A model generated the notes under the pieces. That model had not been told where the DNA came from, did no database searches, and saw only the letters and a program-made list of their open reading frames with translations. A DNA stretch of 22,520 bases from JBOGJI01 sp050747865 (GTDB lineage Bacteria > Acidobacteriota > Thermoanaerobaculia > Multivoradales > JAHEKO01): contig JBOGJI010000120.1 of NCBI GenBank assembly GCA_050747865.1, positions 1 to 22,520 on the forward strand, read 5' to 3'. The translations under genes were made by a program, and so were the position numbers. This document shows, one piece after another, positions 1 through 8,281 of the stretch. Position 1 is the stretch's first letter, and each line of letters opens with the position of its first letter.

Positions 1-122
1 TCATCTTCGTCGCTGGCAAGGCGCGCTGACGCAGGCATAGCTGGGGCTATGTCGAGGAAGCGCAACGCCGCCAGCGGCGAAGAGGGCCGCGCAGATGGTG
101 AAGCCATGTTGGAGACACAACA
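1..122. other. Window-edge stretch, no gene recognised
   Basis: No supported coding region was found in these bases. A minus-strand open frame runs through them, but it overlaps the DoxX-like gene in a different frame and its translation is Arg/Pro-rich, as expected of a shadow frame in GC-rich DNA. A gene continuing from beyond the window edge cannot be excluded. Confidence 0.4.
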
Positions 123-527
123 CTAGGAGCCGGCTCTTGACAACGTCCAGCGCGTGTCTTCGTTGCGCAACAGGAAGAGGGCCACGAAGGCCCCCAGCAC
201 GGGGAGGGCCGCGATGAAGAGGTGGTTCTCGCCGAACGGGGAGAGGAGCTGGCGCCAGGTGCTCAGCGTGGAGATGGCGTGCAGCAGCAGGCCGAGCCCG
301 TAGGTCCAGGTCTTCCAGACGCCCGCCAGGATGGCCAGAGCCAGCAGGATCTCGAGGCCACCGAGCGCCTGGGCGGCGGTGGTCCCGATCGACACCTTGT
401 AGAAGTAGTCGAAGATACCGACGGTCGCCTCGGAGACGACGATCTTGTCCAGCCCCCACAGCAGCAGGAAGAGGGCGAGCGATACGCGAAGGATGAAGAG
501 GGCGCGTGTGAGCTTCGATTCGGCCAT
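123..527 (-). CDS. DoxX-like integral membrane protein
   Basis: A 134-residue protein with about four hydrophobic segments (roughly residues 8-27, 50-68, 72-88 and 101-119). It has the small four-helix layout of the DoxX/DoxD-like family, which includes membrane subunits tied to quinone or thiol redox chemistry and many members of unknown role. The start is well fixed: an AAGGAGG ribosome binding site lies about six bases before the ATG at 527. The gene is separated by about 130 bases from the next gene on the same strand, so it is probably transcribed on its own or as a distal gene. The fold call rests on hydrophobicity pattern and general resemblance, and no catalytic residue can be assigned. 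Function is therefore open. Confidence 0.7.
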   Translation of the reverse strand: MAESKLTRALFILRVSLALFLLLWGLDKIVVSEATVGIFDYFYKVSIGTTAAQALGGLEILLALAILAGVWKTWTYGLGLLLHAISTLSTWRQLLSPFGENHLFIAALPVLGAFVALFLLRNEDTRWTLSRAGS

Positions 528-656
528 GAGACACCTCCTTATCGACGTTCGGCACAGATTACGCCACTAAGTGGCCGGTGGATTCCATACGGCGAGAAGG
601 GGATCCAGGACTTGTGCGAACGACTGCTCGTGTCATGACCTCACGAGCCGCTCAGG

Positions 657-3119
657 CTACTCGGTCGCGAGGGGCACCTCGAGCGCCAGGTCCTCCGGCG
701 CCAGGCACTTCTGGTCGTCGCAGGCCTGGATGGTGAGGCTCAGGGGTGCGATCGCGGGGGGCCGCACTTCGTCGGCTGCAAGCCGGGCCAGGATCGGAAC
801 GCGGCCCTGGTAGACCGCCAGGGGCTCGTCCTGGAAGCCGAGCCGCACCGTTTCCGCCGGCGGATACTCCACGCCGGTGAGCTGGAAGCCGTCGGAGCCC
901 TGGTCGGTGAGGGCGAGCCGGGTCGGGATCAGGAAGTCCTGCAGCGGCTGGTGGGCATTGATGTGCCAGCCGTCGGCGGTCTCGAGCTCGACCGTCAGCT
1001 CGCCGTCGGAGGAGACCTCGGCCCGGGCTCGCACGACCCCGCGGGCGCCGTACTCCAGCGAACCGGCGTGCCCGTCAGCTAGCTCACCGGCGCCGAGGAG
1101 CATGTAGGCGAAGGCGGACGGGCGCTGTCGGATCTGGCCGGAGAAAGCGGCCAGGGTCGCCTCGGCCTTGCGGCGGTATTCGGGCTCCCCCGTGCGCTCG
1201 GCGAGCAGCGTCAACGCGCGCACGGCGACCGAATTGCCGGAAGGGATGGCGCCGTCGGTGGGGCTCTTGGGTCGCGCGATCAGGCGGCCGTCTTCGTCGC
1301 TGGCGCTCATGAAGAAGCCGCCGTTCTCCGTGTCCCCGAAGCGCGCCAGCATGGCGTCCGCGAGCTGCACGGCGCGGTTGAGCCAGCGGCGCTGGCCGGT
1401 CGAATCGTAGAGCGAGGCGTAGGCTTCGGCCAGGTAGGCGTAGTCCTCCAGGTTCCCTTCCACCGAGGAGCTGCCGGCCAGGTGCACGCGCCACAGGCTT
1501 CCGTCCTCGCGACGGTTGGTCTTCCATAGGAGCTCTGCGGCACGTACGGCGGCGGTGCGGTAGCTCTCATCGCCCAGGTGATCGGCGGCGCGGGCGAGCG
1601 AGGTGATCATCATGCCGTTCCAGGCGGTGACGATCTTGTCGTCGCGCAGGGGATGGATCCGCTTCTCGCGCGCCTCGTAGAGCCGCCGCCGGATGCGATC
1701 GACTCGCTGGAAGAGCTCCTCGCGCGCGATCTCATTGGCCTCCGCGTAGGCCGGCAGGGACTCGGGCAGGTGCAGGATGGTCTTCCGACCTTCGAAGTTC
1801 CCGCCCTCGGTGACGCCGAAGAGCGCGATGGCCAGCTCGCCGTCCTCCTTGGGGAGCACCTGCCGGATCTGCTCCGGCGTCCAGACAAAGAACTCCCCTT
1901 CCTTGTCCTCGCTGTCGGCGTCGGTAGCCGAGTAGAAGCCGCCTGCGGGCGAGGTCATGTCGCGCAGCACGTAGTCCAGGGTCTGGCGCGCCACCCGCTC
2001 GTAGAGTCGATTGCCGGTGATCCGATAGGCCTCGAGGTAGGCGCGCGAGAGGTGCGCCTGGTTGTAGAGCATCTTCTCGAAGTGGGGCACCAGCCAGCGG
2101 GCGTCGGTCGAGTAGCGGTGGAAGCCACCGCCCACCTGATCGTAGATGCCGCCGCGGGCCATGTGGTCGAGCGAGGTCTCGACCGCGGCCAGGGCCTTGG
2201 CGCCCCTCATGCGCAGCACCCGGTCGAGCAGGAACAGCAGCTCCGGCTCGTGGGGGAACTTGGGCGCCGGCGAGAAGCCTCCTAGCCGCGGGTCGTGGCG
2301 GGCCAGGCTCTGCTCCACCGCCGCGGCGAGCACCTCCTCCCCCAGCTCGGCCGCCTCCCCGGCCGCCGCCGTCACCTGCTTGACCGCCGCCGCCAGGCGG
2401 GAGGCCTGGGCGACGACCTCGGGTCGCTGATCCCGCCACGCCTGGACGACTTGCTGCAGGATGTTCAGGAACACGTCGCGCGGGTAGTAGGTGCCGCCGA
2501 AGAACGGCTCGCCGTCCGGGGTCAGCCAGGACGACATCGGCCAGCCGCCGCGACCGGTCAGGAGCTGGACCGCCGTCATGTAGATGTCGTCGACATCGGG
2601 CCGCTGTTCCCGGTCGACCTTGATGGCGACGAAATGCTCATTGAGGTACCGGGCCACCTCGACGTTGTCGAAGCTTTCCCGCTCCATGACATGACACCAG
2701 TGACAGGTCGAGTAACCGATGGAGAGGAAGACCGGCTTGTCCTCGCGCCGCGCCTTTTCGAACGCGTCCTCGCCCCAGGCGTACCAGTCGACCGGGTTGT
2801 GGGCGTGCTGGATGAGGTAGGGGGAGTCCTCGAGGATGAGGCGGTTGACGTAGTGGGGCGTGCCGTTGGCCTCCAGATGCTCGCTGCGCGGCTCATAGTC
2901 GGGACCCTGCGCCTCATACGCCTGCCACAACCTCTCCCTCAGCTCCGTCGGAGCCGGCCGGGCGCCAGGCAGAACCTGCCCGCCGACGGCTCGCACCTCC
3001 TGCGCGCCCGCACTCCCCGAGTCCGCCGGCGGCGTCGCGAGGCCGGCGGCGTCACAGTCCCGGGTGCAAGCGGACAGGAGGAGGAGCCCTCCGGCGATGA
3101 GGGGGTTGAGAATCTTCAC
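657..3119 (-). CDS. YyaL/DUF255-type thioredoxin-domain lipoprotein with C-terminal DsbD-N-like domain
   Basis: An 820-residue protein from the GTG at 3119 (GTG at 3122 is an alternative). The longer open frame to 3317 is rejected because it runs into the upstream desaturase gene and this start gives a clean signal peptide with lipobox LLSAC. Residues about 90-250 match the thioredoxin-like domain of the YyaL/SSP411 (DUF255) family: NPVDWYAWG, the redox motif CHWC at 139-142, and the GGWPMS and GGTYYP motifs. The middle, about 250-670, is the all-helical (alpha/alpha)6-barrel-like part of that family. The last ~120 residues resemble the periplasmic N-terminal domain of DsbD (DGWHINAHQP, then a paired-Cys end with Cys at about 800 and 805). 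Lipidation would place the protein at the periplasmic face of a membrane. The combination suggests a thiol-redox role; substrate unknown. It is the last gene of the 5765-657 run, 52 bases after the desaturase stop. Confidence 0.87.
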   Translation of the reverse strand: MKILNPLIAGGLLLLSACTRDCDAAGLATPPADSGSAGAQEVRAVGGQVLPGARPAPTELRERLWQAYEAQGPDYEPRSEHLEANGTPHYVNRLILEDSPYLIQHAHNPVDWYAWGEDAFEKARREDKPVFLSIGYSTCHWCHVMERESFDNVEVARYLNEHFVAIKVDREQRPDVDDIYMTAVQLLTGRGGWPMSSWLTPDGEPFFGGTYYPRDVFLNILQQVVQAWRDQRPEVVAQASRLAAAVKQVTAAAGEAAELGEEVLAAAVEQSLARHDPRLGGFSPAPKFPHEPELLFLLDRVLRMRGAKALAAVETSLDHMARGGIYDQVGGGFHRYSTDARWLVPHFEKMLYNQAHLSRAYLEAYRITGNRLYERVARQTLDYVLRDMTSPAGGFYSATDADSEDKEGEFFVWTPEQIRQVLPKEDGELAIALFGVTEGGNFEGRKTILHLPESLPAYAEANEIAREELFQRVDRIRRRLYEAREKRIHPLRDDKIVTAWNGMMITSLARAADHLGDESYRTAAVRAAELLWKTNRREDGSLWRVHLAGSSSVEGNLEDYAYLAEAYASLYDSTGQRRWLNRAVQLADAMLARFGDTENGGFFMSASDEDGRLIARPKSPTDGAIPSGNSVAVRALTLLAERTGEPEYRRKAEATLAAFSGQIRQRPSAFAYMLLGAGELADGHAGSLEYGARGVVRARAEVSSDGELTVELETADGWHINAHQPLQDFLIPTRLALTDQGSDGFQLTGVEYPPAETVRLGFQDEPLAVYQGRVPILARLAADEVRPPAIAPLSLTIQACDDQKCLAPEDLALEVPLATE

Positions 3120-3171
3120 CACTCCGTACCCAGTGTACGACGGCCGGCCGTTTGCGGACGGCTCCGTCCCC

Positions 3172-3909
3172 TCACCCGCGGCGGCGGAACGGCGTCGTGA
3201 GGAGCCCCCACAGGGACTGGCGCTCGGGATCGTCCCAGCCATCGAGCCCGTATTCGAGATTGTCGGGAGTCTGCGCCCGGAAGGTGCGGAAGATCCGATC
3301 CCACCAGGGGAAGACACTGCCGTAGTTGGAATCGGTCTCCTCCGGGCGGCGGGAGTGATGGACGTGGTGGATGTCGGGGGTGACGAAGAGCCAGCGGGCC
3401 ACCGTCTCGATCGGCCGCGGCAGCTCCAGGTTGGCGTGGTGCAGCAGGATCACCGGTAGCAGGATCAGCTCGTAGAGCAGCACCCACTCGACACGGATGC
3501 CGGCGAGAGCGATGACCCCCAGGCGCAGCAGCACGGAGAGCACCACCTCGCCCGTGTGGAAGCGCACGGCCGAGGAGGCGTCTATCCGGTTGTCGCTGTG
3601 GTGCATGCGGTGGAAGCGCCAGAGCAGCGGCAGCTTGTGGTTGGCGACGTGCCAGCCGTACATCCAGGCGTCGAGCACCACCAGGGCCAGAATCGCTTCG
3701 GTCCAGGTCGGCCAGGTGACGAGGTGGAGCGGGCCCCAGCCCGCCAGTTCCACCGCCAGCGCCACGGCCGGCGTCAGCGCCCCCAGGCCGAGGGCGAGCG
3801 GCAGGGCGTTGAGCAGCCCGACGAGCAAATTGCGGCCGTCGTGCCGGATCCGCGACCCCGGCCAAGAGATCAGGGGAAACGCCCCCTCCAGTAGGTAGAG
3901 GAGGGCCAA
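3172..3909 (-). CDS. Sterol desaturase / fatty acid hydroxylase superfamily membrane protein
   Basis: A 245-residue protein with the histidine clusters of the di-iron fatty acid hydroxylase superfamily: HVANH at 87-91, HRMHH at 100-104, HH at 157-158 and HHVHH at 181-185. Hydrophobic segments lie before the first cluster (about 25-58 and 70-84) and between the second and third (about 122-157). Family members use a membrane-bound di-iron centre to hydroxylate or desaturate lipid substrates; which lipid cannot be told here. The start is a TTG at 3909, the only standard start codon between the upstream stop at 3958 and the first conserved region, so the exact N-terminus is uncertain. It lies 48 bases after the transglutaminase gene and 52 before the thioredoxin lipoprotein, so co-transcription is likely. 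Confidence 0.88.
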   Translation of the reverse strand: MALLYLLEGAFPLISWPGSRIRHDGRNLLVGLLNALPLALGLGALTPAVALAVELAGWGPLHLVTWPTWTEAILALVVLDAWMYGWHVANHKLPLLWRFHRMHHSDNRIDASSAVRFHTGEVVLSVLLRLGVIALAGIRVEWVLLYELILLPVILLHHANLELPRPIETVARWLFVTPDIHHVHHSRRPEETDSNYGSVFPWWDRIFRTFRAQTPDNLEYGLDGWDDPERQSLWGLLTTPFRRRG

Positions 3910-3957
3910 GACCCCACCGTTGATGAGGGCCCTGCACCAGAGCCCTTCGAGCGAGCC

Positions 3958-5136
3958 TCAGAGGGCGGCGGCGGCTTCCTGCATCTCGGTCTCTCCCGGG
4001 CCCTCCTTGAAGCGGAAGGCGGTCCGGACGTCCTCGTGCAGGGCGCCGTCCACCTCCACGTGGGGGTAGATCACGTAGTTCAGGCTCTGGACGCTCGCGC
4101 CCGGAAGATCGAGGTCGCGGCCGGTGGTGAACTCGACGCGGTGGGCGTCGAGGCTGCCAAAGAAGAACCGGCGCCTCTCCGGCTGCTTGTACGCCTCGGA
4201 GGCGTCCACCGGCACCCAGCCGCGGCCGTCGAGATAGAACTCCGCCCAGCAGTGGTAGCCGGGGATCTCGCCCTCGCGCGCGTCGGGCGGCAGCGGCACG
4301 CCGATGACGAACTCCGCCGGCACGCCGACCGAGCGCGCCTCGGCCATGAACAGCGAATGGAAGTCCGTGCAGTTGCCGGTGCGCGCGTCGCAGGCGTAGA
4401 CCGCGTCGCCGCGACCCCACCCCTCGCCCGACTTGTCGTACCGCATCGTCTCCACGACGTGCTCGTAAAGGCGGCTGGCCTTGTCGAACGGAGCCTCCGC
4501 GTCGCCCACGACCTGCCGCGCCTCCTGGGCGATGAAGCCGTCTGTCGGCACCAGGCGATCGGGCTCCAGGAACGGTGCGAGGTCTGCCGCCGTCAGCTCC
4601 CTCGCTTCGTGCCCCCCTGCCGGCGTCCACGCGCTGTACGCGCGGCGCTCGACCTCGAACTCGAATGTCAACGCGACCTCTCCGGACTCGGCAGCCCCGA
4701 CGGCTTCGGTCAGGTCCACGCGGACGAATCGGTTGCCGAACTCCGCGTCCTCGACGACCTCTGCCGGATGGTCCTCGAGCAGCCGCCAGCTACGCATGCT
4801 CTGGACCCCATTGTCCACCGGCAGCGGCACCCACACCACGACAACCTGCTCGGCGTCCGGGGAGAGCCCCCCGACGGTCACCGCATAGGTCAGCTCGACC
4901 TCGCGCGCCGGCGGCTCGAGGCCGGAGAGGTCGACGTCCGCCGGTGCCGGCAGTGCTGCATCGCGGTAGCCGGCCGCCTGCGACTGCGCCTGGCAGCCGA
5001 CGCCGACCACCGCGAGCAGGGCCACGAACATGGCGAGTACCCCGCCAGGCCGCGCCGCAAGACCACCGCCCGCCGCCGCGAGCCAACCTCGGCGGTACCC
5101 GCGCGCAGCGCGGGAATCACCTCCCCGCCGCCGCAT
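3958..5136 (-). CDS. Transglutaminase-like superfamily lipoprotein
   Basis: A 392-residue protein with a transglutaminase-like (papain-fold) core near residues 215-315. The catalytic triad is visible as Cys256 (in GNCTDFHS), His295 (in GYHCWAEF) and Asp311 (in PVDAS). The N-terminal half (about 75-180) looks like a beta-rich domain of the type that precedes such cores. A hydrophobic stretch ends in the lipobox VGVGC (Cys48), so the protein is probably an exported lipoprotein. The ATG at 5136 overlaps the TGA of the upstream gene (TGATG), which favours translational coupling. A second ATG at 5031 would give a shorter signal peptide but has no clear ribosome binding site. Bacterial members act as peptidases or amide-forming enzymes; the specific reaction is unknown. 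Confidence 0.87.
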   Translation of the reverse strand: MRRRGGDSRAARGYRRGWLAAAGGGLAARPGGVLAMFVALLAVVGVGCQAQSQAAGYRDAALPAPADVDLSGLEPPAREVELTYAVTVGGLSPDAEQVVVVWVPLPVDNGVQSMRSWRLLEDHPAEVVEDAEFGNRFVRVDLTEAVGAAESGEVALTFEFEVERRAYSAWTPAGGHEARELTAADLAPFLEPDRLVPTDGFIAQEARQVVGDAEAPFDKASRLYEHVVETMRYDKSGEGWGRGDAVYACDARTGNCTDFHSLFMAEARSVGVPAEFVIGVPLPPDAREGEIPGYHCWAEFYLDGRGWVPVDASEAYKQPERRRFFFGSLDAHRVEFTTGRDLDLPGASVQSLNYVIYPHVEVDGALHEDVRTAFRFKEGPGETEMQEAAAAL

Positions 5137-5765
5137 CAGCCTTCAACCGACCTCTTCTTCCAGATGCCCTCTTCCTCGTACCAGGTGTAGCGGGCCTCGC
5201 CGTTCACCTTGTGCACCGTCACCTCGGTGGCCTCGAGGGACTCAGCATTCGGCCCCTCCATGAAGATGTCGACGTCGTACAGCGTGCCATCCGCCGCCTG
5301 GAAGTCGGCGCAGGCGAAGTAGGTCTGCTCGTCGGTGTGGGCCAGGCGCTCGCGGTGGACGTGGTCGAGGGTGAGCTGCAAGGTCTCGCCGGTGACGGGA
5401 TCGTCGACCGCCATGGTGCCGGTCGCCTCCGACTCGCTCTCCACCCACGCCTCCATGGCGTCCGCCAGCTCATCCAGCGTCAGCGGCTCGGCCGGCGCCG
5501 CGGCCTCTTCGGGATGCTCGGCCTCCCCGCCCTCTTCGGCGGGATGCTCCTGCTGCTCGGCCTCTTCAGCGGGGTGCTCCGCTTGCTCGCTCTCAGGGTG
5601 CTCAGCCCGCTCCCCCTCGGGGTGCTCGGCCTCCTCGCCCTCGGGATGCTCCTCCGCGGGGGGAGTCTGCGGCGGCGTGCCCGCCGCGGCGGGACCGACG
5701 CCCAGCAGGCCTGCCAGCGCGAACGGCACCAGCAGCATGAGAACGGTTCCCAATGTCTTTTGCAT
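5136..5765 (-). CDS. Secreted EHP-repeat acidic protein of unknown function
   Basis: A 209-residue protein: a signal peptide (hydrophobic run about 5-24, AAAG near the end), then a low-complexity acidic segment with six Glu-His-Pro units spaced 8-10 residues apart (about residues 38-87), then a C-terminal domain of about 110 residues (containing DHVHRERLAHT and YFACADF) that I do not recognise. The ATG at 5765 is preceded by AAGGAGG. A GTG at 5789, eight codons upstream and in the same frame, has its own GGAGG, so two starts are possible. The His-rich spacing could bind metal, but that is inference only. It is the first gene of the run through the transglutaminase, desaturase and thioredoxin genes, and its stop overlaps the next start. 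Confidence 0.75.
   Translation of the reverse strand: MQKTLGTVLMLLVPFALAGLLGVGPAAAGTPPQTPPAEEHPEGEEAEHPEGERAEHPESEQAEHPAEEAEQQEHPAEEGGEAEHPEEAAAPAEPLTLDELADAMEAWVESESEATGTMAVDDPVTGETLQLTLDHVHRERLAHTDEQTYFACADFQAADGTLYDVDIFMEGPNAESLEATEVTVHKVNGEARYTWYEEEGIWKKRSVEG
5505..5654. repeat. Degenerate repeat encoding EHP units
   Basis: Coding repeat inside the acidic secreted protein. Six copies of a Glu-His-Pro unit recur at about 24-30 base intervals on the minus strand, visible on the plus strand as recurring GGGATGCTC or GGGGTGCTC blocks. The copies are degenerate and in frame. The array is protein-level low complexity, with no spacer structure like that of a CRISPR. Confidence 0.8.
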
Positions 5766-5964
5766 GATCGCCTCCTTCGTTCCGGTCACACGAACCTCCT
5801 TCGTTTAGACATCGTACTACGAACGCCGAGCGCCGGCGGTTCATCGGCAGCCAGCGAGAGGTCCTGCAGCGGCAATCCGATTGCGACCGCTCATCGTAGA
5901 AGGGACCGATGACGGCGCCCTGGACCACGCGACTGTACCGCCGACGACATCTACACACACGATT
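5766..5964. other. Divergent intergenic region between EHP-repeat gene and phosphate transporter
   Basis: About 200 bases separate the two divergent starts and must hold both promoters. A short duplication, ACGAAGGAGG on the minus strand, occurs twice just before the two candidate starts of the repeat-protein gene. I cannot name a convincing -35/-10 pair. The plus-strand open frame reaches back to a TTG at 5881, but its first 28 codons do not resemble a transporter N-terminus. Confidence 0.5.
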
Positions 5965-7077
5965 GTGACTCTGGTACTCCTGTTCCTCGCCTGCGGGCTC
6001 GCGTTCGCCAACGGCGCCAACGACAATTGCAAAGGCGTGGCGGCACTGGTCTCCGCCGGGGAGGCCACGCCGGCACGGGCCCTGGGCTGGGCCGCGGCGA
6101 CTACGGCGCTGGGCTCGCTGATCGCCTTCTCCTGGGGTGGCGGCCTGGTCGAGCTGTTCCGTGCCGGCTTCGTCGACGGCGGTACCTCCCTGCCACCGGT
6201 CTTCTTTGCCGCCGTGCTGGCGGGAGCGATCGGCTGGGTCCTGCTAGCCACAGCGACGGGCATGCCGGTCTCCACCACCCACGCCATCATTGGCGCCCTC
6301 GTCGGTGCGGGGCTCGTCGCCGTCGGCGCGGGGCGGATCGGCTGGGCGGTGGTGGCGACCCGCTTCGCGCTGCCACTGCTCCTCGGGCCCCTCATCGCAC
6401 TTGCCGTGGTTTTTCTCCTGGCCCGTCCGATCAGCAGGCTTTCCCGGCGCGCCGCCGGACGATGCGCCTGTCTCATGCAGCAACCCGCTCTGGCGGCAGC
6501 AATGCAAGAAGCAAACGGAAGCTCAGACGGAGGTGCATCAGCCACCGGCCGCTGGTCGCTGACCACCGGCCACCTGGAGGACTGTGCCCTGCGATCCCCA
6601 GTGGCGGTGGTCGAGGCGAGTCGCCTCGTGCGCGCCGCCAACTGGCTCACCAGCGGTCTCGTCGGCTTCGCCCGCGCCTGGAACGACACGCCGAAGATCG
6701 CCGCGCTCGCCCTGGTCGCGATGCCGGCGGGCGGCAGTGCCCGGCTCCCCTTCCTGCTGGTCACCGCCGCGATGGCTCTCGGCGGCCTGGTGAGCGGCCG
6801 GCGCGTGCTCCGCACACTGTCCGCCCGGGTGACGAGGCTCCCGGTCGGCGAGAGCCTCGCCGCGAGCACGGCGTCTGCCGCGCTCGTCGGCCTCGCCTCG
6901 TTCCACGGCCTACCGCTGTCGACCACCCACGTGACGACGGGCGCCATCGTCGGCGCCGGCCTGGCCCGGGACAGACGCAGCGTTCACCTGCGCGTCGTGC
7001 GCGATATCGTCCTCGCATGGATCGTCACGCTGCCCGCGGGAGCGATCCTGGCCTTCGTCGCCTTGAGCCTGATCTGA
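5965..7077 (+). CDS. PiT-family inorganic phosphate transporter
   Basis: A 370-residue polytopic membrane protein carrying both halves of the PiT signature: GANDN near the N-terminus and a second copy, AWNDTPKIAA, in the C-terminal half. Each half also has its STTH motif (STTHAIIGALVGAGL and STTHVTTGAIVGAGL). A hydrophilic loop rich in Ser, Gly and Cys (about residues 150-210) separates the halves, as in other members. The family moves phosphate with a coupling cation across the inner membrane and can also carry arsenate. The start is uncertain: GTG at 5965 puts the first helix at the N-terminus, while TTG at 5881 would add 28 unlikely residues; neither has a clear ribosome binding site. The ArsM-like gene follows after 19 bases, so the pair is probably an operon. 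Confidence 0.9.
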   Translation: MTLVLLFLACGLAFANGANDNCKGVAALVSAGEATPARALGWAAATTALGSLIAFSWGGGLVELFRAGFVDGGTSLPPVFFAAVLAGAIGWVLLATATGMPVSTTHAIIGALVGAGLVAVGAGRIGWAVVATRFALPLLLGPLIALAVVFLLARPISRLSRRAAGRCACLMQQPALAAAMQEANGSSDGGASATGRWSLTTGHLEDCALRSPVAVVEASRLVRAANWLTSGLVGFARAWNDTPKIAALALVAMPAGGSARLPFLLVTAAMALGGLVSGRRVLRTLSARVTRLPVGESLAASTASAALVGLASFHGLPLSTTHVTTGAIVGAGLARDRRSVHLRVVRDIVLAWIVTLPAGAILAFVALSLI

Positions 7078-7096
7078 TGAGAGGAGGCTTCCCGAG

Positions 7097-8260
7097 ATGA
7101 CGACAAGCCCTCTGATCGTGGAAGAGGCGGTGCGCCGTCGCTACGGCTCCGGCGCCGCCCGACGCGAGGAGGATCTCTGCTGCCCCGTCGACTACGACCC
7201 GCGGTACCTCGAGGTCATCCCGCAGGAGGTGCGGGAGCGCGACTACGGCTGCGGCGACCCGAGCCGCCACCTGCGCGCCGGAGAGACCGTCCTCGATCTC
7301 GGCAGCGGCGGCGGCAAGATCTGCTTCATCGCCGCCCAGGTGGTCGGTGCCGAAGGCCGGGTGATCGGCATCGACTTCACGCCGGAGATGCTGGGGATGG
7401 CGCGACGCAACGCGCCCCTCGTGGCAGAGCGCCTGGGGTACGCGAACGTCGAGTTCCGACGCGGCCGAATCCAGGACCTGTCGCTCGACCTCGATCTGCT
7501 CGACCGCGAGCTCGCGGAACGGCCCGTGCGCTCAGTCGAGGAGCTGCTGGCGGCTCAGGAGCTCGCCGACGAGCTACGTCGCACTCATCCCCTGGTCCCC
7601 GACGAATCGGTCGACGTGGTGGTCTCCAACTGCGTGCTCAATCTCGTCGACCCGGCGTCGAAACCGCAGCTCTTCCGCGAGATTCACCGCGTACTCAAGC
7701 GCGGCGGGCGGGCGGTGATCTCCGACATCGTCGCCGACGAGCCCGTGCCGGAGGCGTTGCAGCAGGATCCGGAGCTGTGGAGCGGCTGCATCTCCGGCGC
7801 GCTCACCGAGGACGGCTTCTTCGCAGCCTTCGCCGACGCCGGGCTCTACGGTATCCGCATCCTCGCCCGCCAGGAGGCGCCTTGGCGCACGGTCGACGGC
7901 ATCGAGTTCCGCTCGCTGACGGTGGAGGCCTTCAAGGGCAAGGAGGGGCCGTGCTGGGAGCGCAACCAGGCGGTCATCTACAAGGGCCCGTTTCGCCAGG
8001 TGCTCGACGACGACGGGCACCGCATCCCGCGCGGCCAGCGCTACGCAGTATGCGACAAGACCTTCCAGATCTTCTCGCGAACGCCGTACCGCGAGCACTT
8101 CGAGCTCGTCGAGCCGCGCGAGCCGGTACCGCTCGCAGAGGCGCGACGGTTCGACTGCACAGGCGACGGCCTGCGCCACCCGCGGGAGACCAAGGGACAG
8201 GGTTACGACGCGACCACCGAGTCCGTCGCCCCCTGCTGCGGCCAGGACGGCTGCTGCTAG
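7097..8260 (+). CDS. ArsM-like SAM-dependent methyltransferase
   Basis: A 387-residue class I methyltransferase. Motif I is VLDLGSGGGKICF at 65-77, with the acidic residue of motif II in GIDF (Asp93). Features shared with arsenite methyltransferases include YGCGDPS at 50-56, Cys179 in SNCVLNL and Cys231 in GCISGAL, which match the positions of the As(III)-binding cysteines of ArsM. The protein also has a CC pair at 28-29, a C-terminal extension of about 120 residues and a Cys-rich tail with two CC pairs in the last eight residues. The likely reaction is methylation of arsenic, or of a related thiol-bound metalloid or metal, in the cytoplasm. A GGAGG lies about ten bases before the ATG. Linkage to a phosphate/arsenate-type permease supports the idea, but the substrate is inferred. 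The longer form may be a distinct subfamily. Confidence 0.78.
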   Translation: MTTSPLIVEEAVRRRYGSGAARREEDLCCPVDYDPRYLEVIPQEVRERDYGCGDPSRHLRAGETVLDLGSGGGKICFIAAQVVGAEGRVIGIDFTPEMLGMARRNAPLVAERLGYANVEFRRGRIQDLSLDLDLLDRELAERPVRSVEELLAAQELADELRRTHPLVPDESVDVVVSNCVLNLVDPASKPQLFREIHRVLKRGGRAVISDIVADEPVPEALQQDPELWSGCISGALTEDGFFAAFADAGLYGIRILARQEAPWRTVDGIEFRSLTVEAFKGKEGPCWERNQAVIYKGPFRQVLDDDGHRIPRGQRYAVCDKTFQIFSRTPYREHFELVEPREPVPLAEARRFDCTGDGLRHPRETKGQGYDATTESVAPCCGQDGCC

Positions 8261-8281
8261 CCAGCCGTTCAGGCGCTCGCG

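Noticed and set aside
3116..4630. Long minus-strand ORF of about 500 codons
   Set aside because: It overlaps the desaturase and transglutaminase genes in another frame, and its translation is Arg/Gly/Pro-rich with no motif.
5505..5654. CRISPR-like or direct DNA repeat array
   Set aside because: Units are 24-30 bases, degenerate, without spacers, and keep a reading frame coding for Glu-His-Pro.
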